Assembly: GCA_963920765.1 (NCBI GenBank)
Contig: OY987243.1
Coordinates: 10,664,001 to 10,728,000, forward strand
Reading direction: 5' to 3'
DNA: 64,000 bases
Origin: Ulota crispa
Taxonomy: Eukaryota; Streptophyta; Bryopsida; Orthotrichales; Orthotrichaceae
The position numbers were made by a program, and so were the translations under genes. The notes below the pieces were generated by a model, which was not told the DNA's origin, searched no databases, and saw only the letters and a list, made by a program, of their open reading frames with translations. Shown here in pieces: positions 46,944-60,001 of this stretch (positions within the stretch are counted from its first letter, which is position 1; every line of letters begins with the position of its first letter).

Positions 46944-47355
46944 AGGTAGGGCAACCCATTCCCGACCGGGACCCATTTCTGCACTCTACATTTGGGTACA
47001 TTTGGGGTGTCGTGAACCCAAAGTGGAGCAGTGAATGTCACTTACACAAGCAAATCTTATTGCATGTCAGCTTAGGAGCTACGGAGTAGTTTGAAAGGGT
47101 TGGGATTGGGGTCGTCAAGTACATGTATAGAATCACATCCAAGCATTTTTAATGTTAGTTTATAGTTACTTTTAGGATCCTATGAGCTACAACATTACCC
47201 TTTAATATAAAATATTCTACAATACTTTTTTTCACAAAAATTATGTTCCATGATAACTTGTTGAGAGGCTAATCCTACAAAAAAATTTCCCTAATTTTTT
47301 AGAGACCTCAAGATACCCCAAACCCTTAAACGATCAGGTATGGGTATGTCTACCT
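46944..47355. mobile_element. TA-flanked AGGTAGG element, copy 3
   Basis: A 412-base element starting AGGTAGGGCAACCCATTCC after TA and ending GGTATGGGTATGTCTACCT before TA. It has the same orientation as 22884-23230 and is inverse to 29515-29913, with shared blocks ACACAAGCAAATC and TTCTACAATAC. Confidence 0.75.
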
Positions 47356-48057
47356 TATACCCCATTAAGTAAGTAAAGAAATTTGTCTCTTTCAACAACC
47401 AATATGAATTTACTGTTTTTTTAATTGGGGGCAAATTTGTTGGTTTTGTGACTTACACAAATCTCCCAAGCACAATGTCACATTTTAAATGGTTGAGCTC
47501 TATGGTTTAATCAGGATGAAGACATACAATTTTTTTTTTTTGTAAAGGCGAATGGTTATTTGATTTAACAAAAATATTTATAGTCATTTATATTAGTTCT
47601 TTTAACACTGCTTTTTGCACTATTTGCAAATAACTATTAATGACGTAGTGTAAATCCCTATCTTGAACTTCTATAGTTTAGTGTCGTATCTTGTTAGCAA
47701 ATTGGGCGTAATTTTTTATTTTTGCTCAATGTGTTACATAGCATCAAAATTGTACTTTTTTCAATGCATGTTTTATGTTATAGCAGTTTATAAATTTGTT
47801 TTTCCAAAAAAATGGAAAATTTGATTACTTTCCATCTCTAGCTACATACCTTCAACATTTATCAAGTGGAATGTTAGGTCCCTTCACTAGAGGTGAGAAG
47901 CCATGAAGAGCAAAATTTCAACCAATGAAAACTACTGAAATTGAGAAGACTAAGCAATGTTATTTTATATTGGATTCTTTTTCAGAAGACAAAGAAAAAT
48001 AAAAAATGAGGTGGACAACACTTTTGTCCTTCATGGCAATGAAAGCGCACAATTTTT

Positions 48058-48126
48058 GGGTCCCTGAAATTATAATCAAGCCCATCTCATCTAAAGAGGT
48101 GGGCTTGACTATAATTTTAAGGACCC
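48058..48126. repeat. 69-bp hairpin with 31-bp arms
   Basis: The left arm GGGTCCCTGAAATTATAATC... pairs with the right arm ending GACTATAATTTTAAGGACCC around a 7-base loop (ATCTAAA), with few mismatches. Confidence 0.8.
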
Positions 48127-48959
48127 TTTGACCAAAGTTCTTACCACCAATTAGTTTTACTTTTAAAGTATTCTTTTAGCAAATATTCAAAAAGGAAAAA
48201 TTCAGTTTTATGACCCATTCTCACTTTACATTGACCAAAAGCTCTTATCTCCAAAGGTCAACTTTTCAAGGACAAGCCATGGCCCATGAGGGATTTTCTT
48301 CACGACTTCTTATCCTTGCTATTGATTGAGTATTTTGTTATATTTAACTAGTTTATGCACTCGTCGTACTGACAAGATTATGCTCTCCACCCTTATCTTT
48401 GAGCCCCTCCTATCCCTGTGCTCTCAAATTTTACTTTATTTCATTTGTAACTTTATTTAAACTTGTACTCTATTTTATTTTTAAGTGAAACTAAAAATGG
48501 GCTTTGTGGAATCATCCTCCCCACCCATGGATCCATCGAGTTCAACCGCCACCACCACCGCGTGATATTCTGTTATTATATAGATTTTTATTCATGCAAG
48601 CATTATCTAGTATAACATTAATCTTTATACAAATAGACATTTTTATATAAATAGTTATTTATTGTTACATATTATGTGCAAACAGTTCCCTTGATAGCAT
48701 TCATTTTATTTTTAAATTAGTTTTTTTTATTGAATGGATTTGATTTTCTCATCAAACAGTATCAAAGTTTCACCAAAGTAATACTTTTTATTTTGTTAGG
48801 AGAATTTGAATTGACTTAAAATGAATAATAAAATATTCTAGACATGCACTGCATGTCTATACAAATAATAGATATGCCTTTGTTTATTATAAACGTGGTT
48901 CACAAGATTTGTCTGTCGGTCTAACAGTTGGGATACGTGTCACTCCACCAATGCCGAGA

Positions 48960-49480
48960 ATAAAAAAGAAAAGCCCGCTGCATGGATAAATAAACGCGTA
49001 AATAAATTATGGCATGTGTAAAAAAATGTGTGGGTAATAAACAAAAAATAAAATAACGTGAATGATTACTATGTGGGTAAAATATTTGTGTACGTAAACA
49101 ATGAACAAAATTTTTATGCGTATATGTAATAGATCAAGCTATTTGTTGGTTTGTTAGTTGCAGCATAATATAAAAAAATTTGCTTATGGAAAAAAATTGT
49201 TGCATGGGTAAAAATTTGCATGAATAAAATATGGTATATGCAAAAAAATTGCTTGGGTAAAAAACAAAAAAAAATATAAAAATTGCCTAAATGATTACTA
49301 TGTGGGCAAAAAATTTGTGTAGGTACAAAACAAATAATACTTTTATGTGAGAGAACAGTGATGTTACTTTTATTGTGTGGGTAAAAATCTCTTTGGGTAC
49401 AAAACAAAAAACGCTTTAATGCAAGGGAATGTTTGTTAAACAAAAACAAATATTTTACTGTGTGGGTAAAGTTTGAAATT
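48960..49480. repeat. Degenerate tandem repeats built on TATGTGGGTAAAAAATTTG
   Basis: The motif TGTGGGTAAAA...TTTGTGTAGGTA, followed by ACAAAACAAA, recurs at irregular spacing, several copies over about 500 bases. It looks like a decayed minisatellite. Confidence 0.6.
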
Positions 49481-52400
49481 GGAGTGTGCTGATAAAAAGT
49501 AAGAATTATTTTCTTGCAGGGGAAGTGTTTTGCATAGTTGGGCTTGAAATGATTTTGCATCCCGTTGGACCAATGGGTGCCTATGACTTTTGTCAAACAT
49601 TCAAAATATATTGTGGTGAGACTCATTTACTTATTCATACATCTACTGTCAAATGGCCTTTGGAGACAGGTTTGAGCATTTAATGGACTCTTTTCCAAAG
49701 TGTGTCCATAGGACACAGAGGTCATACTAGTATCCTATAAAAAGGTTGATAGTGCCATTAGAAGGTTTCTCCTTGTAGGTTGGTATTTTTGTGCTATTGC
49801 AACACAAGTTTTCTCCATATTTGAATGAAAACTCCTCTAAAATTATATAAATTGCATTGGAATTTAAGCAAAAAAATATCACCAAAAAAAGTGGTTTTCT
49901 TTAGTGTCATATCATTGGTACCAATACTTGCAAGCAAATTATTCATGATAGACAATTACTATTGTGGTATTTAGAGAAATAATAGCTAGCAATATACTAT
50001 AACTTGTAGTTGTGTAGCTAATTGTTGAATTTAGAATAATCTAAGATTGTTGATTGCTTGGATAGACATAACTAGTTCATACTAAAAAGTGTTCATAGTG
50101 GATATACAATTTGATGATTGGTGTTGTAGTCTTGAAGCATGCATATGGTTTTGTGCTTTATTCATACAAAGAGTTTAATATGAATTTATATAAGAGTTCC
50201 AAATAAACTTGTTTCATTTGATTTGAAATGTCAAACATCTTTTTTGACCAAATCACTCAAACGCATTTAAATTGGTTACTTACTTCAAATTATGTACATG
50301 TAAGCCTTGTGTTGTAGTGCAAAATAAATATACTTGTCTTTCACACTTTGAACATGTTGGTATGTTAATTGAGAAATGTTTTGAGAGCTATACTTTACAT
50401 GGTGTTTATTAGTTATTTTGTTAGTTTCTAATTGAAATTCCAAATTTTAGTACCTCTAATTTGCATGCATTTTGCTAGGGGAGATCACTAGTTGACTTTT
50501 TAGGAACTACGTGAGTTAAAAGATAGGGTTCATTTAATTCAAAGAACAAAAAAATTTTATAATATGTAGGGATACTATAGGGTCCACAAAATACTATATA
50601 TTGTAATACATATAAAATAGGGTATGCAAAAACAATTGGTAGTAGAAATTTTTATTAATAAATTAGCCTTAACAAATAGGAGATGCACAATTTTTTTTAT
50701 AGTACAATGGAGAAAGTTAACGATGGAGGGTAGATGACAAAGATTATGTTCACTACAATTATTTAATCTAGGGTAGTGGATCTCTTTTTTAAGTGTTAGT
50801 GCTCACGACTAGGAAATTCCATTTTAGGCAATGTCACAATGTGATGACCAAATCCCCATGAGGAAGCCACTTGTTAGGGCTTGGTACAATGGGAGGCCCT
50901 AGTCACTTGGCAAGGCCTTTTTTGAGGTTCTAAGAATTTGCTCTAATTTGAACAAAAGCCAATGTTTTGATAATTTGTATCAATTCTTTAAAATATAACC
51001 GTACAAATTCAAATTAGATATGTTAAAAATCACATAGAAAAAGTAAACACAACAACGTCACTTGTGAGTTGAAAGATTATAATGACCCTTCAATTTATAT
51101 GCTTGTTATTGAGTTTTATGATATACATCATCTACTTGTTTGTAATAGAAAGATTTTTCTACAAAGAATAGTGAAGATATGATCAAAGTGAACAAATAAA
51201 TTTTATAAATAAAGTAGCCCCACTTTTAAAATGAAATCAAGGAATTTACAAAAAAATAGGGTGCAAGAAATATGCCTCTAGTAACTTTTTATATAATAAT
51301 ACAATCATTTAAAATACAACAATTAAGGTAAAAAGCCCTCCATCAAATACCCTCTTAACTCATGTGTATACCATAAATTACAAGGGAGTGATCTCCCCAA
51401 GGTATTTTGTTTAATGAAAGATTTGCTTCATTGTCCAAAATTAATTATAGATTGCATTCATTGCAACTCCAACCTACAAATTGGCGTTGACTTTGTTTAG
51501 GGTACTGAAAGTCTTGTGAAGCCATTACTACAACACAAGCAAATTCAAAATTTGTTTGATGTACTTTTATGAAGATATTAATAACACCAAAATGTTGCTC
51601 AAGCAAGTGGATAAATTGATAAGTACTTCATTAAAATATATTTCCATGTAAAGCAACAAATCCACCATGTATTCTAAAAATATTCATTGGTAACTCAAAA
51701 TAGTAAGAAAATTTACATTGTTGTTGCCCCTTTCCTACTCACCATTTTAGATGGTATGTTTGTTTATTTTTCATGCGAAAGTAGGAATTGATGTTTCGTA
51801 AAATTACTATAAGGTACTATATCCTTATTCTTATCTGTGTTTGCTTATCAATACCTTATATCCTTATTCTTATCTGTGTTTGCTTATCATATTTGTTGCA
51901 AAATGAGGTGAAGCAAAACAAACAAATGTTGTCCATCTGATTGTTGTGCATTTTATAATTTGATTCATTGAATTCACAACTTTTTTTGCAATGAAATAGC
52001 AAACTAAAAACTAACTCAATCATTTGTTGGCTTATTGTAAGTGAACAAAATGTAGGCGTCAGCATAAAAAACATGTAAATTCTAATTGCGTACATGGAGA
52101 GGGGAGGAAGAGTTCAATGGCAGTTAATTGTCATAGCTAATCACATATTAGCTCAATTGAGTGACTATATAATCACCACGATTATCCAAAAGCATTACTC
52201 TAAAAAGTAAACCAATGATTCAAATAATAATCAATGAATGAAGTTCATTTCAAATCAAATCAATTTCTGTAATGATTTTAAACAATTCAAATAAAAGTGT
52301 TGGTAATTCAAAGTTTATGCATTGATTTTTGTTCTACATTTTTAGTAAATGAGGTGGTGTGCTCTCTAAGAATAATATATGTTCACTTGTTCAAACAATT

Positions 52401-52850
52401 TTTTCATTTTTCGAAGATTTTGTGCAAACAGTTTGTAAATATCAAAAAGAGATCTGAAGGATTTCAATTTGATATCTTATAAAGGGCGAAAAGGAATGAA
52501 AAAATTCACTAAATCACAAATCATTGGTGTGCATTTGAAATCCCATGCACCGTGAGCTAGACACATCAGTCAAATTTATTCCTCTCAAGCTATGTTGAGA
52601 TGTTATGTAATTGAACTCTGAATCTTCTGTGTTTTGAAATCAATTAAAATTGTTTAAGAGTTATTTGATTTTTTCAAAAACTCAATGGAAAAGCGAAATG
52701 ATCGTAATTCAACACGAGATGCCATGATCGGTGTAGTGTTGACAATTCTAGACTGGAAGAAAAAGCTGCTCACATTGAAAAAGACACTAAAAAAAACTCC
52801 GTAGTTGGATGTAGGAACAAGGGGTGCCAAAATGGCAATGCTACTTCGTT

Positions 52851-53996
52851 CAATTCCTTGACGCGCAGAACTATGATCATCCATTCCAGCTACGAACAAA
52901 CCTTGCATCATCCATTCCACCGACGAACAGAACTTGCATCATCCAGTTCAGCGAGTGTATTGTTCATCCATCCTTGTACCGACAGGGAGGACGGAGAGAC
53001 GAAGCGAGCAAGACCGGCTCCCGCGTGTGTTCGCGTTCCAGGTCTGGCTATGGCTTCTCCGCACCCTCGGTAGTCGTCGCCCAGGCCACTCCTGTTCTGC
53101 GACGCATCGCTTGAGGGCATCATCTTCGACTGCTGCGCCACTCCCCGCTCTCTGCTTCTAGTTTTCTCCTCGCATCAATTTGAGCCTAGAATCGGCTTCG
53201 CTGGCGTGTTCTCGGGGGAGAACGGGTTTGCGGAACGAGACCTAGTTTGCGGGCTGCTGTGCGCGCTGCTGTGCAGGCACTTCTCGGGGCCCCGAGCGGC
53301 GCTCTATGGCGTATTCCAGGGAGGAGCTTCTTCGGTGTTGAGAGCTGGCGGGTGGACGGCGAGGGTAGGGTTATCGGTTCGAGGAAAGAGCAAGGCGGCA
53401 ATTAGGTGGTGGTGGTGGTGGTGCTGTGGCGCGGGTTGTGAGAAGGATGGCGAGGATTTGGATTGCTTTGATTTCCGGGAGGCGAGGCTTGGGAATTCTT
53501 TGATGATCGAGGCTGAGGAGCTGGCGCGGTGTTTTGTGCACCCGTTGGATGTAGGTATGGTGACTCGGGAAGCTTGTGTGCCGTTTTGGACGAGTTAGAA
53601 ATGGCTAGTTGGAGTTCGGGTACGGTGATGTGGTGATCGGCATAGGCTGTAGAGTCATCTAAGTCTTCGCGGTGTCGCTTTTGGATTGGCAATGTCGGAC
53701 GGGCATTGAGGTTTTGCGTTTGGAACGAATTAGGTCTGGCTGGCTGGCGGATCATTTTGTTGGAAATCCGCAGCGGCTGATGTGCCGTTGGTTGGAAGGT
53801 CGGTCGTGTGCTTGACGAGGCTTGTCGCGGATCCACCTAGGTCGAGAAGCCGCGCGACAAGGCTATCGGTGCCTTATGACCCCTTTCGTCGGTTTGTTGT
53901 CGCGCTGGCAACCGGGTTCGCGTGGGAGTTTATGAAGGGCTGCAGTGTGCCCTGATCGTTGGATAGGAATCCGGTAGGTCTCCCGCGTGTCTTACT
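52851..53996 (+). promoter_or_regulatory. GC-rich upstream region/5' leader of the DDT-domain gene
   Basis: Base composition changes abruptly from AT-rich to GC-rich at about 52850. Three imperfect copies of CATCATCCATTCCA-CGACGAACA lie at 52876-52960. A 130-codon frame at 53206-53598 contains a GTGGTGG run read as polytryptophan and has no recognisable domain, so I treat it as leader sequence rather than a gene. Confidence 0.4.
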
Positions 53997-56294
53997 ATGA
54001 ACGAGGCGAGGAACCGGAAGGAGAGAACGGAGAGGAAACGTCCGCTGGGAGACATCAACAGGATGGCGAAGCCGCCGCTGTCTCCCGCTGTGGAAACCCC
54101 TGCGAAGCGGCCGTCGAGGGCCTGCTCATCGCGACGACGCTTTCCGGAGGACGGCCCTTTCGTTTCGCCGGCCACTCCGTCGCTGCCGAGAACGTGGTCG
54201 AACGATCACACGCTTTCGGCTGAACGACCGCCCCCGTCCCGGCCCAGCGCAAGCCGCACGGGCGTGAGGGCCGTGGGGCTGGCACTTGCTTCTTCAGTAC
54301 CGGAGGATCGTGTGGGGCTTCGAAACCTGTGGGAGATGGCCGCGGCGATGAACTTCTTCTTCGTGTTCCGACATCTGATCAACAACTTGCCGGAGTTCAC
54401 GATGGACGAGCTGGAGTCGGCGTTGCTGAACCCTAATTCTCTGCTGGATACCATTCACGTGGTGTTGATGAAGGGCGTGCCGCCTGCGGCGAGAGTGCCG
54501 CTTCGCGGCGATACGTGGCCGACGGTTCTGAGCAAGAAGTTCAAAGACTGGTGGTGGAGAGTGGCGGAGGGGCCGTGTCCTCTGACGCCGTGTCAAGGCG
54601 CGGAGCCGGCGACGTACTTGGAATTGGATGGTCCGACGCGCGTGCGAGTGCTGCTGGCGCTGTGCGAGATGCGCGTGAATCAGGACGACGCTCGGGCGTA
54701 CGTGGAGGACGCGATGAAGCGAAACCAGTTGCACGCCGTGGTGCGGAAGGAGAGGTCCGGGTGCGGAGCGGAAGGAACGACGTTCTGGCTGGAGGAGGAT
54801 CCGGTGATGGGACAGAGGCTGTACAGGGAGTGGCAGGCGACGATGCCGGTGGCACCGTCGAAGAACAAGGGCAGGGGGTGGGGCAGGGGCAGGAACGTGC
54901 CACCTCCGGAGCCGGGGAAGTGGGAGACGGTGGCGACGAACTTCGAGGAGTTCCAGGAGGTGTCTTCTCGGCTGTTGGAGAGCCGGAACCGGTTGGAGGC
55001 GGCGGTGGGCAAGAAGCTGGCACACGGTCTGATGCCTCAGCTGGAGGAGATGCAGAAGAAGAAGGACCGCATGGTGAAGAAGCAACAGCGAGAAGCGGTG
55101 CTGCTGGACAACATGCTGCAAGGGAACGGGCTGGCGGCGGGAAGGTCGCGGCGGGAGAGGAAGCCGGTGACGTACACGTTCGACGAGTTCGATCGTTCGA
55201 TCAGCGAGGCGATAAAGTTCACGAAGAAGAACGTGTCGGAGGTTTCTTTGAGACGGGACCCGAGATTCGGCGAGTTTGCGAGCGAGGCGGGCGAAGAGGC
55301 GAACGGGAATGCGGGGCACGGGTATGCGAACGGGGGCGGCGGCGGCGTGAGAAGGTCGTCCCGCAACTACCAAGGGTATCCCGAGGCGGAGTCGGAGGTG
55401 GCAGGGCTGGCACCGCACCTGGTGGAAGCGGAACTGGGGCTGAGCGATGACGACATAGAAGGGGAGGCGGTGTACGACGACGACTACCTGGCGGCGAGGC
55501 AACGTCGAGAGAGCGTGTCTTCGGAGGGAGGCGAGAGCTTGAGGGGACAGGATCCGGACGATGTGGATTTCGACGGGGATGGGGAGGGCGAGAGAGTCTC
55601 GGAAGACAGCGACGAGGACGGGGACTTCGGCGGAGGGGACAGCGAGGACGAGGGGAGCGAGGGGGGAGCGAGGAAGCGGCCGAGGCGAGGTCCGAAGGTA
55701 CGTCTGGTGAACGACATATCTCGAGAAGGCGCACGCAGAAACGGCAGAGCGGTGTTCGATCGGACGAGAGTGAGCGACGACGAGGGCAGCGAGTTCGACG
55801 AGCCATCAGAGGAGGGCTCGCAACGGCGGGCACGGAGGGCCGGAGGAGGTAGGGCCGAAAGCAGTGGTCGAGGTCTGGATGGTATAGAGACAGGCGGCGT
55901 GGGGTTCGGAGAAGCAAGCGACAGCCAGGAAGAGAGTGCGTACGGTTCGGAGATGCGGAACGGGAAGGGTGCTCGATCGAGGAGGAACGTGACGCACGCA
56001 TCTCCGATGGAAGACGACGGTCGGTCCGGGGATGATTCGGAGGAGCAGTCGGTACAGCACTCGGCACGATCGGGGTCGGAGGAGGAGCAGGAAGAAGAGG
56101 CAGGTTCGATAGATTTCGACGAAGAGGACAGCGCGGGGCAGGAAGTCCAGAACAGCGAAGGAAACGGGAAGCGGAGGCAGCTGCTGGATTTGAACGAGGT
56201 TGCGACTGGCGCGCGGGGAAGCAGTCCGTTGTCGGAGAACGGGGAGAGCGAGTACTCGGAGGAGGAGGTAGAGCATGGAGATGAGGGAGGGTGA
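53997..56294 (+). CDS. DDR4: DDT-domain chromatin protein, DDR4-like
   Basis: Single-exon gene, 765 aa, nuclear. Plant DDT-domain proteins partner ISWI-type remodellers (CHR11/CHR17) in nucleosome spacing. The N-terminus (1-100) is basic and proline-rich with FVSPATPSLPRTWS (55-68). The DDT domain spans about 110-170 (RNLWEMAAAMNFFFVFRHL, then FTMDELESALLNP, LLDTIHVVLMKG). It is followed by KFKDWWWRVAEG and a WHIM-like helix TRVRVLLALCEMRVN (214-228). A lysine/glutamate-rich coiled coil lies near 345-375, and the C-terminal 290 residues are acidic and serine-rich (SDEDGDFGGGDSEDEGSEGG type). Bromodomain and PHD are absent, which fits the DDR4 type. Start choice: the next Met is at residue 23, and the frame before the first Met is closed a short way upstream. 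The gene is strongly GC-rich. Confidence 0.8.
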   Translation: MNEARNRKERTERKRPLGDINRMAKPPLSPAVETPAKRPSRACSSRRRFPEDGPFVSPATPSLPRTWSNDHTLSAERPPPSRPSASRTGVRAVGLALASSVPEDRVGLRNLWEMAAAMNFFFVFRHLINNLPEFTMDELESALLNPNSLLDTIHVVLMKGVPPAARVPLRGDTWPTVLSKKFKDWWWRVAEGPCPLTPCQGAEPATYLELDGPTRVRVLLALCEMRVNQDDARAYVEDAMKRNQLHAVVRKERSGCGAEGTTFWLEEDPVMGQRLYREWQATMPVAPSKNKGRGWGRGRNVPPPEPGKWETVATNFEEFQEVSSRLLESRNRLEAAVGKKLAHGLMPQLEEMQKKKDRMVKKQQREAVLLDNMLQGNGLAAGRSRRERKPVTYTFDEFDRSISEAIKFTKKNVSEVSLRRDPRFGEFASEAGEEANGNAGHGYANGGGGGVRRSSRNYQGYPEAESEVAGLAPHLVEAELGLSDDDIEGEAVYDDDYLAARQRRESVSSEGGESLRGQDPDDVDFDGDGEGERVSEDSDEDGDFGGGDSEDEGSEGGARKRPRRGPKVRLVNDISREGARRNGRAVFDRTRVSDDEGSEFDEPSEEGSQRRARRAGGGRAESSGRGLDGIETGGVGFGEASDSQEESAYGSEMRNGKGARSRRNVTHASPMEDDGRSGDDSEEQSVQHSARSGSEEEQEEEAGSIDFDEEDSAGQEVQNSEGNGKRRQLLDLNEVATGARGSSPLSENGESEYSEEEVEHGDEGG

Positions 56295-59200
56295 AGGAGC
56301 GGTGGAAGGGTAGAGAGATGAGATGATGATGTGGCGACAGACGCAACCTGTAGGTATGGTGTACATTAATTCGAATTCGGCAGAAACGTTGAGTCATGTC
56401 CTGGAAGGCCATGTAGCGTAGCTGAGTACTTTAGAAACCTGCAGTTTGGAGCCGAGTGGGTGCTGAGAGGCAGGGGGGGGTTCGTCAACGAAGGGTGAAA
56501 AGGTAGTCGTGTGGGTCGATCCCTCTTCGAACCCTTCGACATGATAGTTTCGTCAGTGCTGGCATGTGGGGTTTGGGATGCTCACCGCAGCAGTTGGTGC
56601 GAATGTGCTGGTGATGATCGGGGACAGACGGGCCTGTGCGATTGTCCATGACGATTGTGGAAGTAAAAGCAGATATTTTGTTCTGGATGGAAGGGGCTGA
56701 ACGATGTGTGCAGCAAGGTGAAAGTCCGGCGGCGGTGGTTCTGAGGTGTGGTTCTTACGAAGGCACAGTCAGTGAAAGCCAATCGTGACGTAAGTCGGAT
56801 GGTGAGCCGAATCGGACAGGATGTAAGTGCAATTGTTGGCAAGTCTGGAATGTAGAAAGGTCGTGAATGGTGTGTACCCGAGGTCTTACGTTATTGTTTG
56901 TGGAGCTGGTTTTACGTCAGCAGCACAGTCACGTAGTCGTGAGGGAGTAGAATTGTCGGCGGTGAAATTGGGTTGGAATCTGGAAAGGCATTCATTTAGG
57001 AGTCAGGGTCACACACCTGTGTCTTGCGTATCGCAGGATTATTCTAGAATTCTTTCCTAGTGAAGTCAGAGATCGTTTGGCTCGATACAATGTTAAGGAG
57101 TTCGGTGACGCGCCCAAGGGCAGGAGTTGCAAGATAATGGAGATTTCTGTGACCATCATATGCATTCTATGGTTTATTCTGCTCTAAAGCTGGAGGAAGA
57201 CATGTTTTGAACCCCGGATCGACAGTTTATTGTAGTTACTGGTGGGCAGTCTCAAGAACCAATCAAGTAGCAAATATAGAGGCTCGGCATGCGTGCTTGA
57301 CCATTTACAGCATAGAAACAATCGCTTGAGGAATTATTTGGAGACCTGGGCAAGAATCAGGAGAACCTTCAAACTTCCATTTGATCAAATATGTAAGAAT
57401 TTGTTGCAATTAATGATGAGTATAATCGGTGACCTGATGAGGGTACCGCAACTAAGGTGTACTCTTACAAAAAGGAAGATTCTGGGAGCACCAAGCTCTT
57501 GGGGCTGGCTGGATATGTAATTCTAGGGTTAGTTGTGATAAAGTTTTAACTAAGATTTGAAATCCCAATTGCTATACTGAAGATAAGCAGTTAGATGTGG
57601 ATTCTAAGGCCATAATTGATATTGCAGAAACTCCTCTAAAAATAGATTTAAGGTTTAATTGATATTGGAGAAGCTCCTTTGAATAATGCCTGCTGTTGAG
57701 CAACTTGCTCACTTTCTTGGCTCGCATGCTCTTATATTCGTATGTTGTTCTTAAAACTTGATGTGTAAGGGACCTTCCTTTGAGTGATTAATGGCCGTAT
57801 GTACCGAGTGGTTTTGTACTAATTCTTTGGGTTACATGACATCCTAACCTTAGCAGCAACAGCAAACAGTTGAAGATGATGGGGGTTTACTTGTTCATGC
57901 TCTACTTTTGGTACTGCATGCTTTACTTTCCTTAATGCAATTTGTAGTGTCGCCACCATTTTGTATGAAACTATTCATTTGTCTTGTTTTCTTTGTGGAC
58001 TTTACTATTGGAATATTTTATAGTACTTGCATTTGCTCCACACAAATGGGTTTTAGTAAGTGTTATGATCCTTGTCACAGCCTTTGATGAATGAATGCAT
58101 TGATAAATGAAAGAATGGATGATGATTGTGTCATGACTTTTGTTATAATTTTGATGGGTAAATGCATTTACGGATGAATTAATTCATGATGAAATGTGAA
58201 TTAGCGATTAAGCAAAGATAACCTAGAAATTGATATTTTAGATGGTGAGATAGTGGATTCTACCATTGGAGGTAGACAACTTAACTAGATGATAAATATA
58301 TTTGAACTATTCTAGAGTTTGGACAACTCCTATATAAAGACAAGGTGTTGGAATTTGAAATTAGGTAATTTTAAGTAGAAAATTAAAATGGAAGAAAATA
58401 TGAAGTCATCCTTAAACTACTTCTAAATATGATTAAGACTTTACTTCGATGGATGGTTCTAGATGAACTAAGGATAAAAAGCTAAAGTTAGAAAAAGAAA
58501 TCCTAATTGATCTAAAATTGATAGTTTGTGATAGTTTTTGATGATATAAATGAAGCAAAAAAGATGAAGAAGTGTATTCTTTTGGAAAATTGACTTCTCT
58601 CTATGGTTAGGAGGTTGAGCTCTTTGTGATTTTTATAGTTTATTAAAAATAGTCAAAAGTTTTATTTGAGTCACTTGTCATTTGAAGTTACAAATAGTGG
58701 GAGGTCCATAACAATAAGCAATCTTCATATTTTACATTCATATGCATCTAATACAATTCCTTGCTACTAGTGAAGTTTATTAACAATATAATGACTCTTG
58801 GAGTAATGTCACAATTTTGGTTGTTTATATGTTATTTTATGTTTATTCAACACTTTGACCAATCTTTCTAATGCAAGATGTGAAACCCACAATTCCAAAA
58901 AAGATGGTTGTTTAACTTGGTAGATTACCAACTTAATAGATAGTAGGATTCTCATTAAGCAATAATCACTAGTATTAGTTCAAATTTGTTTATTTGCAAT
59001 GGAGTTAGAATTGTAATCAAGACCAAGGTTGGATACAATCTAACTAGTAAGTTGGTGAAATGAAAATTGGAAATTTGATCATCAAAGACAAAAGTCAAGG
59101 AATGAGAGTTTCTTTCCCATACATGCAAAATAGTTTTTGATACTTTGTATGCTTGAGCTTCTACCAAGAGAATATCTATAGTATCATTGTTAGTCATTTG

Positions 59201-60001
59201 ATGTTGAATATCAAAATATAATCATTCCAAATGGTGGCGTAATTGGTAAAACACTATATTTTATAGAAAGTAATGTATTAGTGAGCTACCAATATGCAAT
59301 GAGAACATGTTAGGTTGCTCTTCAATTTTGTGTAAAATTTGAAATATACTATCAAGTTCAAGTTGTCTTCACAAGACCAATAGAACCACAAGCCTTTTGT
59401 GTTGTTATTAAAGTTGTGGATTAACAAAGTAGTGGAGGTTTGGGCAATGGTGAATTTATTCATATTTTTGTTTTAGGGTTTTTTGAGGACCTCAAATTGA
59501 GGCTATTTGGCTTGAGGCTCCTTTTACAATTATTTCAATTGGCTCTTAAAATTCTATTTTTATCACTAATACTCCATCTCCAAGCTTCACTAATTTACTT
59601 AAACTTGAAAAGGTCTTTTGTGCATTGATTGCTTGCTCTTTTTTTGATAACATAGGGCACCAATGTCAAATCCAACTGTTGTTGCTTTGTACCTATAGTG
59701 CATTCTCTCTATCTCAAATGCAAAGAGTTATTAATATTGCACAAACACACAAAAAGCAAATTCATATTCTAAACACAATACTAGTAGGCAAGAATAAGCT
59801 ATACTTTAGTTGCCTTGCATGAATGCAAAATGGAAAATCATTGTTCCATGATTGCTTATATTACACAACCATCTTGTCAAAACTAAAAGATAAGAAAATC
59901 ATTTTACACTAGTTGCATAAATATATTTTGGTGATTGTTGATCCAAAGTTTGCCATTCTGATTAATTATTGAAGGCCTATCATCACTTAACTCTTCACAA
60001 A

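Larger units (their letters stand above)
47356..52850. other. AT-rich gene-poor stretch
   Basis: I see no gene. It holds the short hairpin at 48058-48126, degenerate tandem repeats at about 48960-49480, a fragment of the 642-base TTAA family (about 50925-51090, GAATTTGCTCTAATTTGAAC block), and a direct duplication of about 35 bases (TATATCCTTATTCTTATCTG at 51818-51889). The 170-codon minus-strand frame at 49114-49626 lies over the degenerate repeats and is best explained by them. Confidence 0.5.

Noticed and set aside
49114..49626. 170-codon minus-strand open frame
   Set aside because: It lies over degenerate tandem repeats and is rich in Phe, His, Ile and Tyr from AT-rich DNA; no domain or start context.
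53206..53598. 130-codon frame with a polytryptophan run upstream of the DDT gene
   Set aside because: The tryptophans come from a GTGGTGG microsatellite; the frame is better explained as GC-rich leader sequence.
54294..55502. 402-codon open frame on the minus strand opposite the DDT-domain gene, and several other long frames there
   Set aside because: GC-rich codons leave few stops in any frame; these are shadows of the real gene, with arginine/histidine/proline-biased composition and no domain.
59230..59310. tRNA-like A-box string (GTGGCGTAATTGGTA)
   Set aside because: No matching B box, acceptor stem or anticodon arm can be found downstream.
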